A DNA stretch of 34,766 nucleotides from IMG/VR virus record IMGVR_UViG_3300047562_004050, positions 1 to 34,766 of that record; one strand, given 5' to 3'. Positions 15,956 to 23,850 of this stretch are shown here, piece after piece (the stretch's first letter is position 1; every line of letters begins with the position of its first letter). The position numbers and the translations under genes were made by a program. The stretch comes from a virus. Under the pieces are notes generated by a model. The model saw only the letters and a list, made by a program, of their open reading frames with translations, was not told the DNA's origin and made no database searches.

Positions 15956-17535
15956 TTCTTTTCACTTTCGTTAGGTGTATCTTTTTTAAATCTCTTAGTA
16001 AGTTTTGGCGTACCCCAGTCACCAGCGCCACCAGTTTCATTAATAACTTCTTCACCAATATCTAAAGTTTTTGGATAGTCTTTATCTCCAGGCTTCGCTG
16101 GCTTTTCTCCACGCTTGCGCTTTTGATGAATATTGTACCATAAACCTTTTTTGGCTGTACGACCATCTTTTGTTTTGTGAGTATCGCTTGCTTCATTAGT
16201 AGCAATTTTATCTTGACCGTGTTCATCTGTTTTAGTAGATCTTGTTCTCTTCCAAACCGTTCTTGTTCTGCCATCTGGTCCGACAATATTCACAGCTTTC
16301 TTTGTTGCCGCTACTGTAGTTTCATCTAAAGAATCAATATATCTGTCCATGTCAAGGGTTAAAGTTGCTAGATCTTCAGCAAGATCTTCGTAACCTTCAT
16401 TTACTTTACCCTTATACATTCTAAAACGCTTATCGATCTTTACTCTATTATTAGCATCGAGTAATTGGTGTGGTCTTTTCATCACCTTAGTATCTTTACA
16501 TGAAGCTTCGTTTAAGAAATTTTCGAAACGTGTATCTAAATCTTCTTTTTTGGTGGATCTTCTCGCAGCAAGTCTTTCACGATCTTGCTTTTTCATTTGT
16601 GGTAGGAGCTTACGAGCGATTTGATCGAGTCTCTTCTTTGGAAATTTTTCTATGCGCTTATCAATAATTTCTTTTTCACCTGAAGAAAGATCACTATATT
16701 TTCTGCTCTTTGTAAATCTTTTCTTTATCAAAGCTATGGCTGCTTTACGAGCTCTTCTTCTTAGCACAGACATAGTTGCTGATTTCTTTTCAGCTTTTTC
16801 TTTTCCTCTACGAATTCTAAAGCGAGCTCTTCTCATAGCAATAGATCTTTTACGTCTTTGAACTCTATTTAAAGCTTCATCTATTTCTACTTCTTCGTTC
16901 ATACCCATGCCTCTTCTAACTGCGCTATATACTTCTTTTGCGTTGCCTCTAAGCTTTCTTGGAAGACCGGAAGTGAAAGCTGTTAAATCTTCTGATTGAG
17001 CTAATTCTCTCATTTTAGATGCTGACATTCCTTCAACACCTTCTGAGTCAGGATCTCTTGCACCAGCTGAAACAACTTCGATATTTTCGAAATTGTATTC
17101 TTTACCATTATACCTATTTAATAAAGTATCGAATTCTTTTAATCTATCTTGGCCTGCTACAACTACAAGCTTTTTATATTTACCGGTAAGAGACTTGGCC
17201 ACTTCAATAATTGTTCTTGCTTGAGAAGTCTTTACTATTTTACCAAAAGCCTTTTGAGCAAACCTAATTTTATCTTCGTATGAAAGCGGATTTTTCTTTG
17301 CGTCTGATGAATGCGATAAGAAAATATGCGCATCAGCTTTACGTCTTGTTGCTTCACTCGCCACCTTTGTAGCAAGTTTTTCATGGCCGACTGTTACAGG
17401 ATTCATTCTCCCAAAACTGATTACTGCTGTGTCTTTCATAACAGCTTCATCAATTCTTGGTTCTAAATCAATTACCTTAGAAGGATCAAATTCTTTAAAT
17501 CCTTTGATCTTCTTTTTCTTTTTATCTTCAGCCAT
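15952..17535 (-). CDS. HIGH-superfamily nucleotidylyltransferase fused to basic polyprotein, capsid-targeting-like start
   Basis: 527 residues. Residues ~1-30 are lysine-rich with IKGFKEF and end IDE30 before Ala31. Residues ~35-195 are a cytidylyltransferase-like domain: ISFGRMNPVTVGHEKL is the (T/G)xxNPxxxGH signature, VVVAGQDRLKEF the middle strand, and MSASKMREL the ISxSxxR-type motif. Residues 221-343 are extremely Arg/Lys-rich (LNRVQRRKRS ... RRRARKAAIAL ... RERLAARR). The rest is a chain of basic modules. Candidate prohead-protease sites are IDE30/A, EIDE220/A, FLNE343/A, VNE380/G, TNE448/A and INE500/T. The enzyme family joins nucleotides to small substrates (NMN, phosphocholine, pantetheine types); the substrate here is unknown. 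An enzyme carried in the capsid is the inference. Confidence 0.75.
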   Translation of the reverse strand: MAEDKKKKKIKGFKEFDPSKVIDLEPRIDEAVMKDTAVISFGRMNPVTVGHEKLATKVASEATRRKADAHIFLSHSSDAKKNPLSYEDKIRFAQKAFGKIVKTSQARTIIEVAKSLTGKYKKLVVVAGQDRLKEFDTLLNRYNGKEYNFENIEVVSAGARDPDSEGVEGMSASKMRELAQSEDLTAFTSGLPRKLRGNAKEVYSAVRRGMGMNEEVEIDEALNRVQRRKRSIAMRRARFRIRRGKEKAEKKSATMSVLRRRARKAAIALIKKRFTKSRKYSDLSSGEKEIIDKRIEKFPKKRLDQIARKLLPQMKKQDRERLAARRSTKKEDLDTRFENFLNEASCKDTKVMKRPHQLLDANNRVKIDKRFRMYKGKVNEGYEDLAEDLATLTLDMDRYIDSLDETTVAATKKAVNIVGPDGRTRTVWKRTRSTKTDEHGQDKIATNEASDTHKTKDGRTAKKGLWYNIHQKRKRGEKPAKPGDKDYPKTLDIGEEVINETGGAGDWGTPKLTKRFKKDTPNESEKK

Positions 17536-17565
17536 TAAAGTACCCTAGTTATGTATATACGCTTT

Positions 17566-17573
17566 TATTTATT
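17566..17573 (-). promoter_or_regulatory. Late-promoter-like box (AATAAATA)
   Basis: One mismatch to TATAAATA, 31 bases before the ATG at 17535 and in the only gap before that operon. Confidence 0.45.
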
Positions 17574-17577
17574 AATT

Positions 17578-18294
17578 TTAATCAATAGGCCTAAACTTTC
17601 CAACAAAGTTGGTTTTAAATGATTCTAACATTTGCTTTGTGTTATTGTGCATGGCTGATTTACCCCAAATGGTAGAACCTCTTAACCAACCCATCCCAGC
17701 AATTGGATCTGTAATCATCATCTTTGTTCTTGTAAAATTAGATCTACCCTGCATAAAATGCCTGTTGTCGATTGCTTCAGTTATACCTTGTTCGACAATT
17801 TCGTCAACAAGTGTTTGAGCCATCTTAGGAGTAATGGCATAAGCATGAGATCCAGGATTGTTATCAACTGAAACAAGTCTTTTTGGCCCGCCAACTTTTT
17901 CCTTAGCATAATTTTCTATATTAGGATATTTGTAACCAAGAGCTACAATAGCATCGTCAGGAAGATCTAAGTCGACGTTATAGAACATAATGGCATCATG
18001 CTCTAATATAATCGCGCATTCGTTCTTGTCAGCCATATGCTTCCATAAATGAGCATGGCTTGCAGTACAACCAGCTGCTCCGGGCTGCATTCTCTTATAT
18101 TGTTTAATTGGTATACCAGCGGTCTTATGAAAATTTATCCACATTTCATGCTCTTGATCACGTGTTTGGCACTTATAGCCTTCAAAGTATTCCCACTTTA
18201 ATCCAATATCATCACAAGATTTAGCGGTCGCTTCAGCATATTCTTTCGACATCGGTGTATCAATTCTAATAATATAAGCTTTAGTTGGTTTCAT
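17578..18294 (-). CDS. GT25-type glycosyltransferase
   Basis: 238 residues. AYIIRIDTPMSKEYA at the N-terminus, then PGAAGCTASHAHLWKHMADKNECAIILEHDAIMF, match the GT25 (LPS/collagen-type galactosyltransferase) pattern of GC..SH..LW followed by an acidic metal motif, here EHD in place of the usual EDD. GSHAYAITPKMAQTLVDEI is the expected downstream block. It would transfer a sugar to a glycan or protein. The ATG overlaps the stop of the GT32-like gene (ATGA), and a sulfotransferase lies ahead of that, so the three form a carbohydrate-modifying operon. Confidence 0.72.
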   Translation of the reverse strand: MKPTKAYIIRIDTPMSKEYAEATAKSCDDIGLKWEYFEGYKCQTRDQEHEMWINFHKTAGIPIKQYKRMQPGAAGCTASHAHLWKHMADKNECAIILEHDAIMFYNVDLDLPDDAIVALGYKYPNIENYAKEKVGGPKRLVSVDNNPGSHAYAITPKMAQTLVDEIVEQGITEAIDNRHFMQGRSNFTRTKMMITDPIAGMGWLRGSTIWGKSAMHNNTKQMLESFKTNFVGKFRPID

Positions 18295-18995
18295 AATATC
18301 CCTCTTATCAATTTTTGGTATATCTTATTTTCACTAATCAATTCGCTAGAACCGTGTCTCAGCTTATACACGGGAGCAGTTAGTTTTTCATCAGATAAAT
18401 TAGATAACTTACCTGGAGTGTAAGGAGCGAAGTAATGTGGATTAGAACCACTAATTGCTTCTGGCTTAAAATTCGCTTTGTACTTTTTGGTGTTATCCCA
18501 AGTAGATTTGAAATCTAAATCTTTTTCATATAGCTCATTAAAGAGGCTGTGAAACCAAAAATAGTGATGAGCTTTAGATCTATTTTTCCAGTATTCAGTT
18601 ACTTCTTTATGCCATTCTTTTATTATGCGGCTGTCTTTGTCTCCATACAAAAACCAACTGCATATCTTATAGCTTGGCTGAGGATCGCTGAAAGCAAAGA
18701 AACCTTTTTCTATATGAGGTTCTATCCATTCTTCTAATGGCTTGTTGCACAACACTGTAGCATCTATCCACAATCCACCGTGCTCTTTGAGTATATTAAT
18801 TCTAAGTACATCTGACCAAGCTTGAATACTTTTAGGTCTTTCAATATCACTTACATAACTATTTAAATTGTCATCATTTAACTCGTTCACTTTAAAAGAA
18901 AGATTGTAATGTTTCCAACTTCTAAGACAATCTTTAACTAACTCTGGAGCATTTTCAAAACCATTGTTCCAATAAATCCATATGTTTTTATTCAT
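18291..18995 (-). CDS. GT32-type / capsular-polysaccharide glycosyltransferase
   Basis: 234 residues from ATG 18995, with GGAG nine bases upstream; a TTG two codons earlier is less likely. NKNIWIYWNNGFENAPELV is the typical start of this group. AWSDVLRINILKEHGGLWIDATVLC is the core, with the metal-binding acidic position in WIDA. SWFLYGDKDSRIIKEWH and a late HGSSE stretch follow. Family knowledge places such enzymes in capsule or LPS side-chain synthesis. The start overlaps the sulfotransferase stop by eight bases. Confidence 0.72.
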   Translation of the reverse strand: MNKNIWIYWNNGFENAPELVKDCLRSWKHYNLSFKVNELNDDNLNSYVSDIERPKSIQAWSDVLRINILKEHGGLWIDATVLCNKPLEEWIEPHIEKGFFAFSDPQPSYKICSWFLYGDKDSRIIKEWHKEVTEYWKNRSKAHHYFWFHSLFNELYEKDLDFKSTWDNTKKYKANFKPEAISGSNPHYFAPYTPGKLSNLSDEKLTAPVYKLRHGSSELISENKIYQKLIRGIL

Positions 18996-19632
18996 AATCA
19001 AATAGCTCCAAGTCTCTTTGGATTAGCGGTTTTAATCTTTGCATAGTACTTTTAGACATTGAATCTTTATAAGAACCAGATCCAGTTTTATTATAATGCC
19101 CAAATTTAATTTCCATATTAAAGACTTCTGAGAGCTTCTTTTCTGCTTTATCTATTTCTTCGAGTTTAAATACATCATCTACTAGTAAATTATCGTTTTC
19201 ATACACAAAGTGATGCATAGCCATATTGTGAGGATTGAATATGTTACCGTGTTTGTATTGTTCTAATAAAGCTAAATACTTGTTTTCATCAAAAGCTTTA
19301 TTTCTTAGAACATTTTTCCGCCAGTTGATTTCTGAAATAAATCTGTCGTAAGGGTTTCTTACAAAAGCAAAAGTATATTTAGAATTTACAAATTCAGGAT
19401 TGCTCCACTTCTTAAGAAGCTTAGCAGACAAATGTTGTGTTTCTCCAGTAGGTAACCTCTCAGGAGTTTTGTTCCCATAGTGAAACTGAGGTCCGATTTT
19501 AGGACCTAACTGACCATAGATATTATCGGGTTTAAGATCATATCCGTGTTGTTTAAAGAAGAACAACTCTATTGATGTGCCACCACATTTCGGTATATGA
19601 ATAAAGTATGAATTAAATTTTGGTAAGAACAT
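18988..19632 (-). CDS. Sulfotransferase family protein
   Basis: 214 residues. YFIHIPKCGGTSIELFFF is the 5'-phosphosulfate loop of PAPS-dependent sulfotransferases. TFAFVRNPYDRFISEINWRKNV is the 3'-phosphate-binding motif. Sulfotransferases of this type sulfate glycans. It leads a three-gene operon with GT32- and GT25-like enzymes. A perfect late promoter overlapping a terminator lies just upstream. Targets could be the host surface or virion glycans; neither is shown. Confidence 0.82.
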   Translation of the reverse strand: MFLPKFNSYFIHIPKCGGTSIELFFFKQHGYDLKPDNIYGQLGPKIGPQFHYGNKTPERLPTGETQHLSAKLLKKWSNPEFVNSKYTFAFVRNPYDRFISEINWRKNVLRNKAFDENKYLALLEQYKHGNIFNPHNMAMHHFVYENDNLLVDDVFKLEEIDKAEKKLSEVFNMEIKFGHYNKTGSGSYKDSMSKSTMQRLKPLIQRDLELFDYE

Positions 19633-19651
19633 AATATAAATCTCTGTTAAT

Positions 19652-19683
19652 AAAAAAAGGGCTATAGTTGCCTATGCCCTTTT
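19652..19683 (-). terminator. Rho-independent terminator overlapping a late promoter
   Basis: Minus strand: AAAAGGGC-ATAG, GCAA loop, CTAT-A-GCCCTTTT, then further Ts, with one bulged A. It follows the DUF1127-like genes. Its 5' arm starts at the last base of the TATAAATA at 19690-19683. Confidence 0.8.
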
Positions 19684-19690
19684 ATTTATA
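19683..19690 (-). promoter_or_regulatory. T4-type late promoter (TATAAATA) at the terminator's edge
   Basis: An exact TATAAATA. With a start about six bases downstream, the transcript would begin inside the terminator's 5' arm and so could not form the full hairpin. It would then run into the sulfotransferase operon. Confidence 0.75.
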
Positions 19691-19705
19691 CTATGTTAGA
19701 ATGTT

Positions 19706-19864
19706 TTATTTTTGAAGCATGATCTTCTTGGCTTCTTCATGATAACCCATGCGAGCTAATTCTGCTGCAGCTCTTGCTCTTCCAACTCTTTCGAAGAGAC
19801 CAACAAAGCGCTCAAATAAAGAAGGTTTTTCTGCTGGTATAGTGATAGTTTCTGTATAAAACAT
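19706..19864 (-). CDS. Small DUF1127-like protein (52 aa)
   Basis: 52 residues: MFYTETITIPAEKPSLFERF, then a helix GRARAAAELARMGYHEEAKKIMLQK. The ATG overlaps the TAA of the DUF1127 protein (TAATG), giving strict coupling. The AAELARMG..EEAK helix resembles small proteins of alphaproteobacteria related to DUF1127 proteins, but the family signature is incomplete. Confidence 0.6.
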   Translation of the reverse strand: MFYTETITIPAEKPSLFERFVGLFERVGRARAAAELARMGYHEEAKKIMLQK

Positions 19865-20085
19865 TATCTTTCCTCTCTGTAATATGTGCTACGCGCGATG
19901 TCGTAAATTTCTCCACGATTAATACCGATGTCGCGAAGCTCAGAGTCTGAAAGTCTGCTTAATTCGTTTACCGTTTCACTGAAAGCTCGAGCTTTTTTGT
20001 ATTCTGTAACTAAATCATCGAACCAAACATTAATTCTATATGCATATTCTGATAAAAAAGAAAGTGATTGTGTTAAGTGTGTCAT
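19864..20085 (-). CDS. DUF1127 domain protein
   Basis: 73 residues. The C-terminal half, VNELSRLSDSELRDIGINRGEIYDIAR, is the DUF1127 signature (ELSxLSDxELxDIGixRgdI). DUF1127 proteins are abundant small Arg-rich proteins of alphaproteobacteria, some of which bind RNA and affect sRNA or phosphate/carbon regulation. A phage copy could rewire host post-transcriptional control. GAGGATAAATT precedes the ATG, and a late-like AATAAATA lies at 20125-20132. It is coupled to the 52-residue gene downstream. Confidence 0.85.
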   Translation of the reverse strand: MTHLTQSLSFLSEYAYRINVWFDDLVTEYKKARAFSETVNELSRLSDSELRDIGINRGEIYDIARSTYYREER

Positions 20086-20124
20086 AATTTATCCTCTATT
20101 AAGGGTTTCCTTGCTTTACAAGAA

Positions 20125-20132
20125 TATTTATT
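20125..20132 (-). promoter_or_regulatory. Late-promoter-like box (AATAAATA)
   Basis: One mismatch to TATAAATA, 40 bases before the DUF1127 ATG. The rest of the 20086-20193 gap shows no gene. Confidence 0.4.
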
Positions 20133-20193
20133 AGAGGAAATGGTAAACAACGGTTACCAATTTTGAATAGCCGGTAGTTAATAATTGATTAGC

Positions 20194-21474
20194 TTAATAC
20201 TCAATCCACTTAATTAGACCGGCGGCCGCTTTACTAGTTGATCCAGCTCTTACAGCAAGTGTATAAGTGTCTGAAGTTGAAGCGCTTGCCTGCCCAATTT
20301 GGTAATCCCAGTTTGAAGTGCCAAAATTAATCGGTGCAGTCTTACCGCCCAAATAACCACCAGCAACTCTAGTTCCTAGAGCAGTAAGGTTAGCTTCTAC
20401 AGTATCATAAGATACGCCTCCTACAGATGAGCCAAAAGTCATTCCAGCTATAGTAGCATTTTTGAATAAGCCCCACTCAAAATCTGCATTAGCAATGTTC
20501 AGAACATCAAGACCTGTAATAACGGTGATCTTATTTAAATCATTAAGTCTTATTGTAACAAGGTTTACGAATACGTCAGCTGTAATAGTTGAGTTTCCAT
20601 CTAAATCTGTTCCTGCTACTGTTTCTTGACCAATTGCCTCGTAACCACCTTCAGAAATTACTGAGCAGCAAATTTGCTTCATTGTTGTAGAACCACTCGC
20701 GTAAGAAGCGCCAGTAATAATTTGATATGTTACAGGTAGATTTGCCTGTTTCATATAAGTTCCAGTAATACTGTTTGCGTGGTGGAATGTATGAGCTACA
20801 ATAAGAGAACCATTAATCACAAAACCACAACGAACAGAGCCAACACCTAGCCATTCAAAGTCTGCCCAAAATATTTGAGATTTTTCTAGATTTAAAGTAT
20901 AACCTGAAGTACTATCTTCTGGAACTCCATTTAATTTATCACCATTCCATTGTGATTGCGGAATTTTTGTTTCAAGAACAGAACCAGAAACGCTTGAACG
21001 AATAACAATATAGTAAGCACCATTCTCTTCTTCTAGGAAAATACCGTCATTATCATCATAGTAACCTACACGCTGAGTTAAATGTTCTGCACCCGGAGCC
21101 ATAGTAAATGTTGCCATAAGTAAAAGACTTTTGCCAGGCTGATAAGACATACGACGCTTTGATCTACGAGTAATAGTTTCTGAATTGCCAGAAGATACAG
21201 TCATTTCAGCTGAGCTATCATTAGCATTATGATTAACTGCGCCTGCTCCAACTATTACATTGTAGAAATCTGTAGCTAAGCTTCCAACGTTGCTCGAGTC
21301 AAAAAGAGTAAGAGGTTGCGCAAATCTAGCTCTACCAAAAGCGTCTACTGCCGTACCTGAAAAGTTTCCTCCACCAGTACTAATATTACCTTCTTGGTCT
21401 GCAAGCATCACAACTTCAAAGAGTGATGTGCCATTTGGTAAGAACTGGTTATTTTGCTTGTTATACTGTGCCAT
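20194..21474 (-). CDS. Probable virion structural protein (AFGRAR family)
   Basis: 426 residues from ATG 21474, which overlaps the TAA of the ligase-like gene (TAATG) with AAGGA upstream; an in-frame ATG at 21486 is possible. Near the N-terminus, TAVDAFGRARFAQPLTLFDSSNV matches a motif common in large marine-phage virion proteins (DAFGRxRxSxPxTLFDS). The rest is Ser/Thr/Gly-rich beta-type sequence (MSYQPGKSLLLMATFTMAPGAE, TQRVGYYDDNDGIFLEE, GSVRCGFVINGSLIVAHTFHH), as in fibres and capsid-decorating proteins. Late expression is expected from the promoter at 23663-23670. Confidence 0.65.
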   Translation of the reverse strand: MAQYNKQNNQFLPNGTSLFEVVMLADQEGNISTGGGNFSGTAVDAFGRARFAQPLTLFDSSNVGSLATDFYNVIVGAGAVNHNANDSSAEMTVSSGNSETITRRSKRRMSYQPGKSLLLMATFTMAPGAEHLTQRVGYYDDNDGIFLEEENGAYYIVIRSSVSGSVLETKIPQSQWNGDKLNGVPEDSTSGYTLNLEKSQIFWADFEWLGVGSVRCGFVINGSLIVAHTFHHANSITGTYMKQANLPVTYQIITGASYASGSTTMKQICCSVISEGGYEAIGQETVAGTDLDGNSTITADVFVNLVTIRLNDLNKITVITGLDVLNIANADFEWGLFKNATIAGMTFGSSVGGVSYDTVEANLTALGTRVAGGYLGGKTAPINFGTSNWDYQIGQASASTSDTYTLAVRAGSTSKAAAGLIKWIEY

Positions 21475-22703
21475 TATCTTTGCCATCCTTTGATGTATTG
21501 GTCTGAGAAGTTTGCCTTACTAAACCCAAGACGATCCACAAGTTTAACTGCATTCTTACCCATGTGGTCAATAGCAACAAATCCTTCTTGTGCTGTGACC
21601 TCATAACCATTTGCAGTTTTCAAGAATGTACCAACCTGCTTAGCCTTATCAAGCTTATTAATAATCATAAGCTTAGCATCAATAATCAAATTGTACAAAT
21701 TAAACATAGCAATAATTTGCGATCTAGGAGTCTTTTTAAAGTATTGTAAAGTAGCATCACGTTTTTGAACCTGTGCTGATTTACCAGCAGCAGTCTTCTT
21801 TTTGTCCGCTTCTTTATTGTAATAATCTGAAATATATTTTTCTAAATCAGTTACGAAACGAGTGGTGTTCTTAATTCTTTCGCCTTGACGAATCTTAGAA
21901 TTCACGAAAGTTTTAACACGCATAAGTGTTTCTGGATTGTTTGAAATCCCGTTTAGTGTTTCTGCTTTAATAGTAGTAAATAACTTACCGGCTTGAGAAA
22001 GAATAGCAGTTACTTTTTCAGTCTCAGCTTCAGTGAATGTTGCTGTACCGGAAACGTCTTTATAGACCGCGTCTACTGACCAGACCGATCTTGCTTTTTT
22101 GAGGCCAGATGCAATCTCCTCTCCAAAGCTTGCAGACATTTCTTCAAAGCTTGATCCTCGGTATGTTGTATGCCAGACCACACCGATCTTGGATCTGAGT
22201 ATCTCGCGACCGAGGGCTGAATTTTGAGGTACTGCGTAAACAATCGTATTAGGATGGAAAGTAATGTGCGGTTCACCTTCAATGTCCACCACCTTGAGAT
22301 CTTCTTTAGCATATAGGAAATCACCTTGTACTACACCAGTAATACCAAGCTTAGGTAGCTCAGCAAGTGCTAGTTTCAATTTTGTATTTAAATCACCAGA
22401 AGTATCTGCATCAATATCTGCGTCTGTCTTGTATACCTTTGGATTTTTGTTAAAGATACCCTTCTTAGCAACAAAAAACTTTTTGTCTGAAGGATCTATT
22501 CCGGCAAAAATAGCAGGTGCTCCATCCCATTTGACTGTGACGTTAACACGAGATTTAGAACGGCCCGCAAGCATGTCACGTAAAGAACGAAGAAAGTTAA
22601 TAGAGTCACGAGTACCTGCAACACCATTATTAAGGATGTTATCCTCAAGGTGTTCCATGTGAGTATTTTTTTCCTCACCTAGGAATTGTCTAAATGATTT
22701 CAT
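21474..22703 (-). CDS. Predicted nucleotidyltransferase/ligase-like protein with capsid-targeting-like N-terminus
   Basis: 409 residues from ATG 22703, which overlaps the upstream TGA (ATGA) with AGGAGA nearby; the longer TTG start is unlikely. It begins MKSFRQFLGEEK. NVTVKWDGAPAIFAGID holds a KxDG (Lys58-Gly61), the nucleotide-attaching motif of ATP/NAD ligases and capping enzymes. VVQGDFLY (124-131) resembles the next conserved strand. QEGFVAID (Glu373) and AVKLVDR (Lys387) resemble motifs IV and V, though they are farther away than in typical ligases. I think of this as the DUF6267-type family of marine phages, with no proven activity. A capsid-carried RNA or DNA end-modifying enzyme is the hypothesis. 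Confidence 0.6.
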   Translation of the reverse strand: MKSFRQFLGEEKNTHMEHLEDNILNNGVAGTRDSINFLRSLRDMLAGRSKSRVNVTVKWDGAPAIFAGIDPSDKKFFVAKKGIFNKNPKVYKTDADIDADTSGDLNTKLKLALAELPKLGITGVVQGDFLYAKEDLKVVDIEGEPHITFHPNTIVYAVPQNSALGREILRSKIGVVWHTTYRGSSFEEMSASFGEEIASGLKKARSVWSVDAVYKDVSGTATFTEAETEKVTAILSQAGKLFTTIKAETLNGISNNPETLMRVKTFVNSKIRQGERIKNTTRFVTDLEKYISDYYNKEADKKKTAAGKSAQVQKRDATLQYFKKTPRSQIIAMFNLYNLIIDAKLMIINKLDKAKQVGTFLKTANGYEVTAQEGFVAIDHMGKNAVKLVDRLGFSKANFSDQYIKGWQR

Positions 22704-23629
22704 TTCCAAGGATCTCCTGAGAACTTAATAGTAGATGCGAGCTTTTGAGATTCATATTTAGCACGCATTTTCATAATTCTTTTTCCATTTGCTTGAATGC
22801 CAACACTATCATTACCAACTTTAGTTAACACTACTTTGCCAGTTGTTAAAGCAGTAATTTTATTGTTTGCCAACGGATCTTCTACTTTAGCACCAGTTCT
22901 CATACCAGTAATTTTAATATAACGAGGATATACTTCTTTGGCATCCATCCAATCATCTAAAATATATTTTACTAGCTGATCTTCTTCCATTTTAGAAAGT
23001 TTATTATAGAGTTCATCTCTAATAGAGTTTAGAACCTGAGTACCTAACGCTTCAGCTTCAGTTTGAATAGACTTATTAGATCTAATTTCTCTTTTTCTTA
23101 TTGAAGCTGAAGCACTTAGGTTTGGATACTTTGCGATTAGTTTATCTACAGCAATTCCTGGATAATCAGTAAAAGCACCAAGCTTTTTCATAATAGTACC
23201 AAGTCCTGGATTCTTAAATCCAATATCACCCTGTGTTTTAGTAGATTTAGCAGATAGACCTAAGAATTGCCCATCACTAAATTTAATCAAAACATCAGTT
23301 GGGTTTTTACGGCTATCTACAGGTCTTCCGACAGCTTGAGCTAAGACACCAGGACGAGCAGTCCACCAAACATCTGTTACTGCACCTTTATAACCATTTA
23401 TCTTTGCCCAAGACAAAACCTCATAAGACATTGTTTCTGCCTTTTGAGTTTGATTAAAAAATTCTACATCACCAACTTTAAGTTTTTTAATTGAAAGCTG
23501 AGATTGTGCGGCAGAAGGATCATGAAAGTTTTTCCAATTGTTTGATAGAAAATATCCCAATTGGATTTCATTTATGTCAGCGCTGTCTGTATTTGCCATC
23601 TCAGCAATATACCCTTTGAAAGATTGCAT
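22700..23629 (-). CDS. Nuclease-like protein with capsid-targeting-like N-terminus
   Basis: 309 residues. The start MQSFKGYIAEMAN is the closest match in the window to T4's MKTYQEFIAEA. INE21 before Ile22 is a possible processing site. KNPTDVLIKFSDGQFLGLSAKST (Asp112, Lys128) looks like the core of a PD-(D/E)xK nuclease with Ser in place of the usual Glu (SxK). The GLGTIMKKLGAF and RYIKITG blocks have no clear match. A nuclease role is tentative. It is first in a late operon with the ligase-like and AFGRAR proteins, behind a perfect TATAAATA at 23663-23670. Confidence 0.5.
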   Translation of the reverse strand: MQSFKGYIAEMANTDSADINEIQLGYFLSNNWKNFHDPSAAQSQLSIKKLKVGDVEFFNQTQKAETMSYEVLSWAKINGYKGAVTDVWWTARPGVLAQAVGRPVDSRKNPTDVLIKFSDGQFLGLSAKSTKTQGDIGFKNPGLGTIMKKLGAFTDYPGIAVDKLIAKYPNLSASASIRKREIRSNKSIQTEAEALGTQVLNSIRDELYNKLSKMEEDQLVKYILDDWMDAKEVYPRYIKITGMRTGAKVEDPLANNKITALTTGKVVLTKVGNDSVGIQANGKRIMKMRAKYESQKLASTIKFSGDPWK

Positions 23630-23661
23630 AAGGATCCCTTGAACATGGAACTATTTTTCTT

Positions 23662-23850
23662 TTATTTATAAACTAAAGGAAACTCTTGATTGAAGAAGTC
23701 TGGGATCCAATCGCCAAAACCAGAACCAAGATTAAGCTTGCGAGCAATCTTATCAGCTTCCTCTTTAGGATAATTCTTTTCAATAAACTTTTCTTTCTTC
23801 GTATCGTAAATCTTATAGTTGTTTTTTACTTTCTTAACTACGTAGCTCAT
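23662..23850 (-). CDS. Small hypothetical protein
   Basis: 62 residues, MSYVVKKVKNNYKIYDTKKE ... PKEEADKIARKLNLGSGF, with a lysine-rich N-terminus and a short amphipathic helix. It is not recognised. GGAGGTTTAGT precedes the ATG, which overlaps the gp41 stop (ATGA). Its stop overlaps the late promoter for the next operon. Confidence 0.6.
   Translation of the reverse strand: MSYVVKKVKNNYKIYDTKKEKFIEKNYPKEEADKIARKLNLGSGFGDWIPDFFNQEFPLVYK
23663..23670 (-). promoter_or_regulatory. T4-type late promoter (TATAAATA)
   Basis: An exact TATAAATA, 34 bases before the nuclease-like ATG at 23629. Confidence 0.75.

Noticed and set aside
22264-22662. 132-codon plus-strand frame
   Set aside because: Antisense to the ligase-like gene, which has coupled starts and motifs.
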